Positions 45,490 through 54,029 are shown, numbered from the stretch's first letter. The stretch: 64,000 nucleotides of DNA from Corynebacterium liangguodongii (GCF_003070865.1 NZ_CP026948.1:248001-312000), one strand, 5' to 3'. The notes: generated by a model from the letters alone, not told the origin. Made by a program: numbers and translations.

Positions 45490-46308
45490 CTAGTCCGGCC
45501 TGTATACGCGCCCGTGAGCGACGTGGACGGTGTAGCCGCGGGCGGTGAGCTCGGCGATTTGGGCGTCTCTAATCGACGCATCCACAACCACCGAGCCGAC
45601 CGTTTCCGCGCCGCCCAGGCTGTAGAAGGAACGGCGGCCGAGCTTGCTGGAGTCCATCACCGCCATCGGTTGCCTCGCGCGCGAGGCCATGAGCCGGTTG
45701 GTTGCCCCCTCGTTTTCGTCGACGGTGCCTGGGCCCTGCTCGTCGAACCCGTTGACCCCTAAGAAGGCGTAATCAAGCGAGATCTTGCCCAGCGTGTCGT
45801 GGCCGAGCGGTCCGGTGAGCTCGATGGAGGAGTGGTTGAGCACCCCACCCGTGACGACGACGCGGATCGCCGGGGCGGAGGAGAGGAAAAAGGCCACGTC
45901 CACGGCGTTGGTCACCACCGTGAGCACCGGCTTCGCCGCTGGGCCTGCGTCGCGCGCCAGCTCGCTTGCCCAGGGCAGGAGCTGCTCGGCGATGAGCCCT
46001 ACGGTTGATCCCCCGGTGAGCCCGATCGCGTCGCCGGGGCGGAGCAGGGAGAGGCAGTAGCGCGCCACTTCTTCCTTCTGGGCGTGGTTGTGGGAGCGTT
46101 TTTGACGCAGCGGCATGTCGAAGGAGACCACGTTGGCGGTGATGCCACCGTGCACCCGCCGGACTTTGCCTTGCTGGGTGAGCGCGTCGAAGTCGCGCCG
46201 CGCGGTCGCCGGGGAGACCCCCAGGGCCGAGGTCACCTCGTCGACGGTGACGGAGTGGCTCTCCCCGACGAGGTCGAGGATTCGGCTGAGCCGCTCGGCC
46301 CGGTTCAC
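45490..46308 (-). CDS. DeoR-family transcriptional regulator
   Basis: The 272-residue protein has an N-terminal winged helix (ILDLVGESHSVTVDEVTSALGVSPATARRDFDALTQQGKV RRVHGG region) and a sugar-phosphate-binding DeoR sensor domain (GLTGGSTVGLIAEQL, VVTNAVDVAFFLS, VVVTGGVLN, DYAFLGVNGFD). It most likely controls the surrounding amino-sugar cluster in response to a phosphorylated intermediate. It starts at GTG, overlapping the aldolase stop by three bases, so it is made within the operon. Confidence 0.92.
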   Translation of the reverse strand: MNRAERLSRILDLVGESHSVTVDEVTSALGVSPATARRDFDALTQQGKVRRVHGGITANVVSFDMPLRQKRSHNHAQKEEVARYCLSLLRPGDAIGLTGGSTVGLIAEQLLPWASELARDAGPAAKPVLTVVTNAVDVAFFLSSAPAIRVVVTGGVLNHSSIELTGPLGHDTLGKISLDYAFLGVNGFDEQGPGTVDENEGATNRLMASRARQPMAVMDSSKLGRRSFYSLGGAETVGSVVVDASIRDAQIAELTARGYTVHVAHGRVYRPD

Positions 46309-47138
46309 GCCGCGAACACCTTCAGCAGGCGCGCGGCCTCCTCGCTCAGCGCCTGGGACCCGGCCTTGACGTACGTGCGCGAGTCGGTCACGGTGGGGTT
46401 GTCATCGAGGAATCGCCGGATGGCGCGGGTGAAGTGGCCGTTGAGGTGGGTGGAGACGTTGATCTTGGTCATCCCCGCGCGCACCCCGCGGACGATCTCG
46501 TCGTCGGGCACGCCGGAGGAGCCGTGGAGCACCAGGGGCACCGGAACGGCGCTGCGCAGCTCGGCGATGAGATCCTTATCCAGGCGCGCGGTGCGCTCCT
46601 GCATGGCGTGCTCCGAGCCCACGGCGACGGCGAGGAGGTCCACGCCGGTTTCCTCGACGAAGCGCCGCGCTTCCGCGGGGTTCGTGCGCACCCCGGGGGC
46701 GTGGGCGCCGAGCTTGCCGCCAATCTCTCCGAGTTCCGCCTCGACCGCGCAGCCGCGGTCGTGTGCGTATGCGACGACCTCCCGGGTGGTGGCGACGTTG
46801 GCGTCGAAGTCGAGCGTGGAACCGTCGTACATCACGGAGTTAAACCCCAGATCGACTGCCCGCTTGGCCAGCTCGAGGTCCTCGCAGTGGTCGAGGTGGA
46901 CGGCCACGGGGGCCGAGGCGGACTGGGCGATGGCGAGGGTGGCCAGCGCGATGGGTTCGAGCGAGCCGTGGTAGCGCACGCAGTTGTGGCTGATCTGCAG
47001 GATCACCGGCAGGCCGGCGGTCTCGGCCGCCCGGGCCAGCGCCTCGGCGGTTTCTATGTGGATGACGTTAAACGCCCCCACGCCAGTGCCGCGCTGCGCT
47101 GCGGCGGAGACGATCTCGAGGGTCGAGGCTGTGGTCAT
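46305..47138 (-). CDS. Class II ketose-bisphosphate aldolase (tagatose/fructose type)
   Basis: The 277-residue zinc aldolase has VHLDHCEDLELA (zinc His and catalytic Asp), VEAELGEIGG, VLHGSSGVPDDEI (zinc His) and KINVSTHLNGHF. These match GatY/KbaY/FbaA enzymes that split ketose-1,6-bisphosphates into DHAP and glyceraldehyde-3-phosphate. Length is close to GatY and shorter than the housekeeping Fba of actinobacteria, so tagatose-1,6-bisphosphate is the more likely substrate, in line with the cluster. Confidence 0.88.
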   Translation of the reverse strand: MTTASTLEIVSAAAQRGTGVGAFNVIHIETAEALARAAETAGLPVILQISHNCVRYHGSLEPIALATLAIAQSASAPVAVHLDHCEDLELAKRAVDLGFNSVMYDGSTLDFDANVATTREVVAYAHDRGCAVEAELGEIGGKLGAHAPGVRTNPAEARRFVEETGVDLLAVAVGSEHAMQERTARLDKDLIAELRSAVPVPLVLHGSSGVPDDEIVRGVRAGMTKINVSTHLNGHFTRAIRRFLDDNPTVTDSRTYVKAGSQALSEEAARLLKVFAA

Positions 47139-48070
47139 TGTGCGGTTCCTTTCGTCGTGTGTACCTCGCGGATGTCGACTCGGTGAGAAAGCTCCTCCCA
47201 CTGCGCGGGCAGCGTGCCGGCGACGGGAGAGAGCACCGCCGCCGCGGACCAGGCGATGCAGCGGACGGCGGCGGCGTCGAGGTCTTCGCCCGTGAGGTGA
47301 GCGGCCGCCAGTGCGGCGACGACGGCGTCGCCGGCCCCGGTCGGGTTTCCGGCAACGGGGGCGTCGAGCCGGGCGTGCAGGCCGCGCTGCTCCGTGACGA
47401 GCAACAAGCCGTCCGCGCCCATGGAGACGGCGACGCCGCGGGCCCCGGCTGCGAGGAGCTGCTGTGCGCCTGCGCACACGTCGTCGTGCCCGAGCGCGGC
47501 GGCGAGCTCGTGGTGGTTGGGCTTGACCCACAGGGGGCGTTGTGCGCAGGCGTCGATAAGCGAGCGGCCCTGCGTATCGACGATTGCGTCGACGCCCCCG
47601 GCCGCCACATCGCCCAACAGTGCGGGCAGGAAGCCGGGATCGAGGTTGGCGGGCACCGACCCGCTGACCACGAGCAGCTCGGCCTCCGTGGCGCAGCGGC
47701 GCACGTCTGCTGCGAGGCGATCGTAGTCCTCGGGCGTGAACGGCGGGGCCGGCTCGTTAAACATCGCGGTATCGCCGTCTTCGACCGAGAAGATCGACCA
47801 CGTCGAGCGGAGCGGGGTGTCGGTATCGGTAAAGCGCAGCGCGAGCCGCGGGTCGAGCCCGCCCGCCTCGCGCACGTCGCGTTCGTTGATGAGCCCCATG
47901 GCCTGCGCGTCGAAGCCCTGCTGTGCGAGGATGTTGGCGACGTTGATCCCCTTGCCGCCGAGGCGGCGGTGCGCCGGGGCGACCCTGTGGGAGTGGCCGG
48001 GACGCAGCGAATCGGCCGTGATGGTGACGTCGAGGGCGGGCGCCGGAGTGAGTGTGATGACGCGGGGCAT
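47135..48070 (-). CDS. PfkB-family sugar-phosphate kinase (LacC / 1-phosphofructokinase type)
   Basis: The 311-residue protein starts VITLTPAPALDVTI, has RLGGKGINVANILA and the catalytic GNPTGAGDAVVAALA anion-hole motif. That is the hexose-phosphate branch of PfkB kinases (tagatose-6-phosphate kinase LacC or FruK). In this cluster it would make tagatose-1,6-bisphosphate for the adjacent aldolase, whose start it overlaps by four bases. Confidence 0.88.
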   Translation of the reverse strand: MPRVITLTPAPALDVTITADSLRPGHSHRVAPAHRRLGGKGINVANILAQQGFDAQAMGLINERDVREAGGLDPRLALRFTDTDTPLRSTWSIFSVEDGDTAMFNEPAPPFTPEDYDRLAADVRRCATEAELLVVSGSVPANLDPGFLPALLGDVAAGGVDAIVDTQGRSLIDACAQRPLWVKPNHHELAAALGHDDVCAGAQQLLAAGARGVAVSMGADGLLLVTEQRGLHARLDAPVAGNPTGAGDAVVAALAAAHLTGEDLDAAAVRCIAWSAAAVLSPVAGTLPAQWEELSHRVDIREVHTTKGTAQ

Positions 48071-48073
48071 GGC

Positions 48074-48994
48074 TTACTTATCCAGGATGACGGAGCGCGT
48101 GAGGCTGCGCGGCGCGTCGGCGTCGAGCCCGCGGGCGCGGGAGGTCTCCAGGGCCACCTTGTGCAGGCGGACGAGCTCGACGAGGGGATCCTCGCCGTGA
48201 GTGATCAGGCTCGCCCCGGTGGCGGCGACCTGGTCGGCCAGCCCCTCGGGGACCTCAGAGAGGGCCCAGACGATCCGGCCCGGCGCGGCGATGGCGATGG
48301 GGCCGTGGCGGTACTCCATCGAGTTGTAGGACTCCGTCCACGCCTGGGAGGACTCGCGCATTTTCAGCGCGGCCTCCTGGGCGAGCCCGAGCGCGAAGCG
48401 GCTGCCCAAAAACGTGTACTGCTCGGCGTTGACAAGCCCGTCCTCCGGCTCTTCCTCGAGAGCAGCCTGCGCTGAGGCGGGGAGGCCGCGCAGGTAGTCG
48501 AGGTCTTCCACGGTCGTGCGCAGGGCCATCAGCGCGGTGGTGGCAAACCGGGTTTGCACCACGGATTCTTCATCGGCGAAGCCGAGGTCGATGACCTGGG
48601 TTGCCTTGTGCGCGATCGGGCTGTCCGCCACGCCGACGACGGCGATGGTGTGAGCGCCGTCCGGGAGGGAGTCAATGAGCTCGGCGACCTCGGTCGTCGT
48701 CCCCGAGCGCGAGATGAGGACGTAGGCGTCGTAGGTTCGGCCGAGGCGCATCTCCGTGGGGGTGTAGGCATCCGTGGGGCCGTAGCCGTTGTCCTCGCGC
48801 AACGCAGCGTAGGCCTGCGCGACGAACCAGGAAGTTCCGCACCCGATGACCGCGACGCTGGCGCCGCGCCCGGGGAATGTCACGTCGGCGAACACGCCGC
48901 GCTCAGCCAGGTCGAGCGCCGCGCGCCAGACGTCAGGCTGCGAGTGGAGCTCGCGGTCCATGGAGGCTCCGGGGAGAGCGGGGGTTGCGGTCAT
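48074..48994 (-). CDS. SIS-domain sugar isomerase/deaminase (AgaS type)
   Basis: The 306-residue protein has two SIS domains: VAVIGCGTSWFVAQAYAAL and LISRSGTTTEVAELI in the first, and MRESSQAWTESYNSMEYRHGPIAI in the second. It lacks the glutaminase domain of GlmS and the glutamine-site cysteine. AgaS proteins convert galactosamine-6-phosphate to tagatose-6-phosphate with release of ammonia, and the position between kinase and transporter agrees with that. It is shorter than E. coli AgaS, so the exact reaction is inferred. GGAAGGA precedes the ATG at 48994. Confidence 0.85.
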   Translation of the reverse strand: MTATPALPGASMDRELHSQPDVWRAALDLAERGVFADVTFPGRGASVAVIGCGTSWFVAQAYAALREDNGYGPTDAYTPTEMRLGRTYDAYVLISRSGTTTEVAELIDSLPDGAHTIAVVGVADSPIAHKATQVIDLGFADEESVVQTRFATTALMALRTTVEDLDYLRGLPASAQAALEEEPEDGLVNAEQYTFLGSRFALGLAQEAALKMRESSQAWTESYNSMEYRHGPIAIAAPGRIVWALSEVPEGLADQVAATGASLITHGEDPLVELVRLHKVALETSRARGLDADAPRSLTRSVILDK

Positions 48995-49048
48995 GGCGGG
49001 GGTCCTTCCGGTCGAACTTCAGTGATTGAAAGTGAGCGATAACGGCTT

Positions 49049-49060
49049 GAGTGATCACTC
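49049..49060. promoter_or_regulatory. 12-bp perfect palindrome between transporter and SIS gene
   Basis: GAGTGATCACTC lies directly after the MFS transporter stop, near two AGTGA half-sites (49021 and 49031). It could be an operator for the DeoR-type regulator or a site for RNA processing; no binding evidence exists. Confidence 0.4.
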
Positions 49061-49061
49061 T

Positions 49062-50453
49062 CTATCGTATCTGCGCGTCCCACTTCGCGCCATTGGCCCA
49101 AAAACGGTGGATGTCTTCCAGGTTGCGCCCCTTGGTCTCCGGGGCGAAGCGCAGCACGAAGAGGAAGGCGAACAGGCAGAGCGCGCCGAAGATCATAAAG
49201 ACACCGGTGCCGCCCACGGCGCCGAGCAGCGGCGGGAAGGCCTGCGCCACAATCGCGTTGGCGACGAGGTCGGCGGTGAGCATGATCGACGAGCCCAGCG
49301 CGCGGTACTTCGCGGGGAAGATCTCGCCGGCGTAGACCCAGACCAAGGCGCCGAAGCCGAAGGTAAAGCCCATGGTGAAGATGACGATCGCGAACAAGCC
49401 GAGGTACTGGTAGAAGCCGGAGAAGCCCCCGCCGAGGCCGTAGGTGATGACCAGCAAGACGTTGGCGAAGATCATCACACCGATGCCGGAGAGCAAGACC
49501 TTGCGGCGGCCGAAGTCGTCGATAATATTCATGGAGACGACAACGGCGATGAGCGAGAAGAACTGCACCAAGGCCGGCAGGAGGAGCTGCTGGGTGTTGC
49601 CTACGTAGCCCATCTGCTCGAAGATCTGGGGTGCGTAGTAGATCGTGGCGTTGATGCCCGTGATTTGGACGAAGAACCCGAGCACGATCGCGAACATCGT
49701 GGCGCGGGCGAGGTATCCGCTAAACATCTCCCTCAGGCTTCCCCGCTCGGACTGCTCGCTTAAGGCCTCGCGGATGGACGCCAATTCCTCGTCGACACGG
49801 CGCGGGTCGCCCTCGAGCGTGTGGAGCACCTCGGCGGCCTCCCGCTCGCGGCCCTGCATCATTAAGTAGGTCGGGGTTTCGGTCAGCCGGAAGAGCATCG
49901 CGAGCACAACCAGGGCCGGGACCGCCGCGACACCGAGCATGAGGCGCCAGCTTTCGGAGAAGGAGAGCAGCCAGCAGATGATGTAGCCGGACACGACGCC
50001 GATCACCGTAGCGACCTGGTAGGCGGCGAGGAGGCCGCCGCGGACCCGCGAGGGCGCGGCCTCGGCGATGAAGACCGGCACGATGGAGACCGACAGGCCA
50101 ATGGTGAAGCCGAGTAGGGTCCTACACAACAGCAGCGTTGCGGTGCCCGGGGCGAGCATCGAGAGCACGGCAAAAATAGCGTAGCCGGCCGCGATGAGGA
50201 GCATCGAGTTGCGCCGGCCGAATTTGTCGGCGACGACCCCGCCAAGCATCGCCCCAAGGATCTGTCCCACGACCACGCTAGTGGCCATAGCCGCCGCCTG
50301 GTTGGTGTTCAACCCGAGGTCGGCGGGCAAAAACAGCAGGGCTCCGGCGATGTTGGAGATGTCGTAGCCGTAGGTGATGCCGAGCGTGGCGGCGGTAAAA
50401 GCCACAGTTTTGCCCGCCGGGGGAACCTTCCGGAGCTCGCTCGCAAATGACAT
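49062..50453 (-). CDS. MFS sugar transporter (sugar porter family)
   Basis: The 463-residue protein has twelve predicted helices and sugar-porter signatures: DKFGRRNSMLLIAAG after helix 2, LGFTIGLSVSIVPVFIAEAAPSRVRGG, the helix 7 QITGINATIYYAP motif and the C-terminal RFAPETKGRNLEDI. Uptake is by proton or sodium symport rather than a PTS, so the sugar arrives unphosphorylated, which is in keeping with the ROK kinase encoded next door. GGGAGG six bases before the ATG at 50453 supports the start. Confidence 0.92.
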   Translation of the reverse strand: MSFASELRKVPPAGKTVAFTAATLGITYGYDISNIAGALLFLPADLGLNTNQAAAMATSVVVGQILGAMLGGVVADKFGRRNSMLLIAAGYAIFAVLSMLAPGTATLLLCRTLLGFTIGLSVSIVPVFIAEAAPSRVRGGLLAAYQVATVIGVVSGYIICWLLSFSESWRLMLGVAAVPALVVLAMLFRLTETPTYLMMQGREREAAEVLHTLEGDPRRVDEELASIREALSEQSERGSLREMFSGYLARATMFAIVLGFFVQITGINATIYYAPQIFEQMGYVGNTQQLLLPALVQFFSLIAVVVSMNIIDDFGRRKVLLSGIGVMIFANVLLVITYGLGGGFSGFYQYLGLFAIVIFTMGFTFGFGALVWVYAGEIFPAKYRALGSSIMLTADLVANAIVAQAFPPLLGAVGGTGVFMIFGALCLFAFLFVLRFAPETKGRNLEDIHRFWANGAKWDAQIR

Positions 50454-50527
50454 GTTTTTCCTCCCACGTGGATTCGTGTAATGAGTGCCCCGCGTACCCA
50501 TGCGCGGTGGCAAAGGGGGTGCCGGGC

Positions 50528-51466
50528 CTAGAGGCCGAGCCTTTCCGCGAGAGTTCTCGTCTGCAGTGCTGCGCCCACCAAACCGGCCTTTGCCCCGAGC
50601 TTCGAGCAGCCAATCTCCGGGCGCCTTTGGAAGGTCAGGATGCTATCGAGCTTTTCGCTCACCGGGTTGAGCAGGGTATCCCCGGCGCCGGAGAACCCAC
50701 CTGCGAACAAGATTGCCTCCGGGGCGATGATGCTGCACAGCTGGGAGATGCACTTGGCCAGGCCCAGCGTGGCGCGGTCCCAGATCCGCGCCGCGAGGGT
50801 ATCGCCGGAGAGCGCGAGGTCAATAACCTCCTTGCCACCCATGACCTTGATACCGGAGAGGCGTTGGTACTCGCGGGCGACAGCAGCGGCGGATGCCACC
50901 GTCTCCAGGCATCCCGCCTGGCCGCAGACGCAGAGCGGACCGTTGGAACCGAACACCGGGATGTGGCCGATTTCGCCGGCGAACCCGTCGCCGTCGATAA
51001 GCTGCCTATTGATAAAGATCGCGCCCGCGATGCCAGTTCCTATGGTGAGCACCACGACGTTATCGAACCTGTGCGCGTAGCCGAGCTGGTACTCGGCGAT
51101 GCCGGACCCGCGGACATCGTGCGTCACGGAGACGGGGTAGCCGAGCCGCTCGGTGAGGATGTCCGCGAACGGTACGTTGTCCCACCCGAGGTTCTCGGAG
51201 TGGACGCCAATTCCTTTTCGGTCATTGACCACGCCGGGAATGAGTACCGAACCGACTCGGGCGCTTCGCCCGGACTCCGCCAGGTTGTCGGAGAGCTCGA
51301 CGATGGTATCGATGACCCCGGGGGCCTTGTTCTTGCCCGGGGGAGTCGGCAGGATGACGACCTTTTCGATCTCCCCGTTTTCGTGAACGAAGCCGGCCTT
51401 GATGTTGGTTCCCCCGACGTCCACTGCGAGCGCGGGTAGACCTTTTCCGACCTGTACCGTATCCAT
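50528..51466 (-). CDS. ROK-family sugar kinase
   Basis: The 312-residue protein has the phosphate loop LAVDVGGTNIKAGFV, the ATP motif TIGTGIAGAIFI, the GEIGHIPVFG catalytic/sugar-binding histidine and the ROK zinc motif LCVCGQAGCLETVAS. ROK kinases phosphorylate glucose, ManNAc, GlcNAc and, in some cases, GalNAc. As the first gene of this operon it would supply the 6-phosphate for the deacetylase. GAGGAACC precedes the ATG at 51466. Confidence 0.9.
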   Translation of the reverse strand: MDTVQVGKGLPALAVDVGGTNIKAGFVHENGEIEKVVILPTPPGKNKAPGVIDTIVELSDNLAESGRSARVGSVLIPGVVNDRKGIGVHSENLGWDNVPFADILTERLGYPVSVTHDVRGSGIAEYQLGYAHRFDNVVVLTIGTGIAGAIFINRQLIDGDGFAGEIGHIPVFGSNGPLCVCGQAGCLETVASAAAVAREYQRLSGIKVMGGKEVIDLALSGDTLAARIWDRATLGLAKCISQLCSIIAPEAILFAGGFSGAGDTLLNPVSEKLDSILTFQRRPEIGCSKLGAKAGLVGAALQTRTLAERLGL

Positions 51467-51536
51467 TGTGGTTCCTCTGAGGCTTGGCGACGGTGCGTAG
51501 TTGCGCATCGCCGCGCCGGTGCAGTATTTCTCATTT

Positions 51537-51542
51537 ATTGTA
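51537..51542 (-). promoter_or_regulatory. Probable -10 box of the amino-sugar operon
   Basis: On the minus strand TACAAT (51542 to 51537) is set in an AT-rich stretch (TTTACAATAAATGAG), about 70 bases upstream of the ROK kinase start and the only such stretch in the leader. Confidence 0.4.
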
Positions 51543-51580
51543 AAGCTGTGATGTGGATCTCTATGGATTGAGTCTGCCTG

Positions 51581-51598
51581 ACTCTGCCGCTGCAGAGT
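51581..51598. repeat. Copy of the array palindrome upstream of the HNH gene (first)
   Basis: ACTCTGCCGCTGCAGAGT forms a perfect 7-bp stem (ACTCTGC/GCAGAGT) with a 4-base loop and is followed by GGGAG as in many array copies. Confidence 0.85.
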
Positions 51599-51614
51599 GG
51601 GAGAGAGTGGTCTG

Positions 51615-51632
51615 ACTCTGCCGCTGCAGAGT
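51615..51632. repeat. Copy of the array palindrome upstream of the HNH gene (second)
   Basis: An identical 18-mer, ACTCTGCCGCTGCAGAGT, 34 bases after the first. The pair lies in the 287-base gap between the ROK kinase and the HNH/DUF222 gene. Confidence 0.85.
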
Positions 51633-51753
51633 GACGCACCACGCCCGCACGCGAATCTTCTCTATAGAAAAAACGTTCGAAAAACCCTTGACCGGGTCAC
51701 GGTAATCCGCTACCATGAGAGGCGAAAGGTCGAACACTTGTACGGGGGTAGCA

Positions 51754-53067
51754 ATGTTGGATGTATGGGGTGCACAATCCGTCGCTAGTAGCGATGAAGA
51801 CGCTGTCGTGATCCACGCGATACGTCGCCACCAGGAGTGGTCCACCCGCTCTAAGGCCGAGTTGCTTATCGCGATCGCGGAGTTTGACGCGCGAGGGTTA
51901 TTCGAAAACTTTGGCGAGACATGTACCGCCGGCTGGTTGGCGCGGGAGATCCATATCGCTCCATCCACTGCGTTCGAGTACGTTGGCGTCGCCCGCCAGC
52001 TTGAGCAGTTTCCCATGCTCACGGCCGCGTTCCGGCGAGGAGAGGTGTGCTATTCGACGGTCCGTTACCTGCTCAAACGTTTAACCGTAGAAAACGAAAG
52101 ACAGCTCGTGGACCTTGCAAGGCGTCTCTGTTTCCCCGAGCTCAAGAGGGCATTGGCTGGTCTCGAACCGAGCGATGGGGCGGAGACGCGTGAGTATCAC
52201 CACAGCGTGCGGGTGGAGGATAACGGCGACGTCGTCATCACCGCCCGCCTCAACGCGGCGGATGGTGCGGCGTACCTTGCCGCGCTCAAGGTTGCGCAGC
52301 TCGCCGACTACGGCTTTGACGATGTGACCGAGGAAGACCTCGCCGACGGCGAGAGAATTGATGACCTCCTGGAGGAGAAAAGGAAGCTCCCTGAGGCGTG
52401 CCCGTCGCAGGAGCAGGAACTGGAACCGGAGCCGGATCAAAAGCGCAAGCCTCTCTCGAGGTTCGGCCCTCCGACGAGGGAGGATATGTATGGAGCGCTG
52501 CTCTCCATGATCAACGTGGTGAGGACGAGGCCGGTGAGCGATCTGCGCACCCCGGGCGCTCACGTCAACATCATGATGACGACAAACGGGCGCGCATGGC
52601 TGCCCGGAAACGTTGCAGCGCCCTCGTCGGTGCTGCAGAACTATGTGGGGGACGCGTTCGTGCGCCTACACCTTATTGACGACAATGGCGTGACTGTGCA
52701 CGTCGGCAAGAGCACTCGCTTTGTTAACGACGGCCAGTTGCGCGCCCTGCTTGCGGTCTGGGGCTACGAGTGCGCGATGCCGGGGTGCAATCATGCCCGA
52801 TTTATTGAGGTACACCACATCAAGGAGTGGTGCGAAGGAGGAAAAACGGAGCTCGAAAACCTCATCCCGCTGTGCTCTGCCTGTCATTCGAAGGTCACAA
52901 ACGGCCTGGCGCACATCAGTACCAACGGACGCGATATCGAGTTCCGTTTCCTCGGAGGGCGACGGTTCATCTCCCGCGCGCGGGGGCTGCCGGAACGCGA
53001 CGTCGATTTCACCGGCCCGCTCGTGCCGCCAGGCGTGAGCGAGAGAGCTGACAGCTTTGACGACTAG
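51754..53067 (+). CDS. HNH endonuclease domain protein with DUF222 (13E12-type)
   Basis: The 437-residue protein has a DUF222 helical region (STRSKAELLIAIAEFDARGLFEN, GWLAREIHIAPSTAFEYVGVARQL) and a C-terminal HNH domain with YECAMPGCNHARFIEVHHIKEWCEGG...LIPLCSACHSKV, containing the zinc cysteine pairs and catalytic histidines. This architecture is that of the mycobacterial 13E12 repeat-family proteins, which are present in many copies and are mobile by comparison of genomes. The ATG at 51754 follows GGGGGTAGC; an upstream in-frame ATG at 51715 is less likely. Its neighbours are the palindromic repeats, which may be relevant. Confidence 0.88.
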   Translation: MLDVWGAQSVASSDEDAVVIHAIRRHQEWSTRSKAELLIAIAEFDARGLFENFGETCTAGWLAREIHIAPSTAFEYVGVARQLEQFPMLTAAFRRGEVCYSTVRYLLKRLTVENERQLVDLARRLCFPELKRALAGLEPSDGAETREYHHSVRVEDNGDVVITARLNAADGAAYLAALKVAQLADYGFDDVTEEDLADGERIDDLLEEKRKLPEACPSQEQELEPEPDQKRKPLSRFGPPTREDMYGALLSMINVVRTRPVSDLRTPGAHVNIMMTTNGRAWLPGNVAAPSSVLQNYVGDAFVRLHLIDDNGVTVHVGKSTRFVNDGQLRALLAVWGYECAMPGCNHARFIEVHHIKEWCEGGKTELENLIPLCSACHSKVTNGLAHISTNGRDIEFRFLGGRRFISRARGLPERDVDFTGPLVPPGVSERADSFDD

Positions 53068-53969
53068 GAGAAGGCCTGTCCACTCCACGCCAGGGCGAGC
53101 GCGGTGATGATGGCCCATGCGAGCATTGCCGTCCCGTTGAGGCCGAGCACGGGGATGAGTTGCTTGCCGTGCGCCCCGCGCACGACCCGCAGGACGGCTG
53201 CCACCGCGAGCGGTAAGGCGAGTAGCGCCGCCAGGGCCGGGAGGCAGGCGACGGCGAGGACGAAACTGACGGCGAAGGGGGTGAGGGTCAGCGCGACAAA
53301 AAGGTAGCGTGAAACGCGATCGCCAAGGCGCACCGCGAGCGTGTGTTTGCCGGCCACCGCATCAGTGGGGATGTCCCGAATGTTGTTCGCCAGGTTCACC
53401 GCGGCCGAGATGCCGCCGACGCCCACCGCGGAGGCCAACCCCACCCAGCTCACTACGCCGGATTGGGTGAACTCGGTGCCCAGCACCGCGACGAGCCCGA
53501 AGAACACGAACACCGCCAGCTCGCCGAAACCTCGGTAGCCGTAGGGGTTTTCTCCGCCGGTGTAGAACCACGCCGCTGCAATACATGCTGCACCGATGGG
53601 GATCAGCCACCACGCGGAGAGGAGCGAGAGTGCGACCCCGGCGACCGCGGCGACGGCAAAGGAAGCAAACGCCGCGCGCTTGACCTGCGCGGGCGAGGCC
53701 AGCCCCGAAGCGGTCAGCCTGGTGGGGCCCGTGCGGTCGTCATCTGTGCCGCGCACGCCGTCGGAGTAATCGTTGGCGTAGTTCACGCCAACGATTAGGG
53801 CCCAGGACACAACCAGGGCGATGAGCGCGCGGCCGAGGTGCGCCTGTCCAGCAAACGCCGCGGCCCCGGTACCCGCAATGACCGGCGAAAATGCGTTCGG
53901 CCAGGTGTGCGGGCGCGCCGCCTGCCACCATTGGCGGATCGTGGCGCTGGGTTGTACGGGTCGCGTCAT
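53064..53969 (-). CDS. menA: 1,4-dihydroxy-2-naphthoate polyprenyltransferase
   Basis: MenA attaches the prenyl chain to 1,4-dihydroxy-2-naphthoate in menaquinone synthesis, in the membrane. The 301-residue UbiA-family protein has eight or nine helices and the two Asp-rich motifs NYANDYSDGVRGTDDDR and NLANNIRDIPTD (the first is NDxxD-type, the second NNIRDxxTD). The start is uncertain: ATG at 53969 has a GGAGG only two bases away, and in-frame ATGs at 53978 and 53981 are alternatives. It ends four bases inside the HNH gene. Confidence 0.93.
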   Translation of the reverse strand: MTRPVQPSATIRQWWQAARPHTWPNAFSPVIAGTGAAAFAGQAHLGRALIALVVSWALIVGVNYANDYSDGVRGTDDDRTGPTRLTASGLASPAQVKRAAFASFAVAAVAGVALSLLSAWWLIPIGAACIAAAWFYTGGENPYGYRGFGELAVFVFFGLVAVLGTEFTQSGVVSWVGLASAVGVGGISAAVNLANNIRDIPTDAVAGKHTLAVRLGDRVSRYLFVALTLTPFAVSFVLAVACLPALAALLALPLAVAAVLRVVRGAHGKQLIPVLGLNGTAMLAWAIITALALAWSGQAFS

Positions 53970-54029
53970 GCCCTCCATCATGCCCGCCGGAGGGGACGGA
54001 GGCACACTCACCCGCTAAAGTCGAACATC

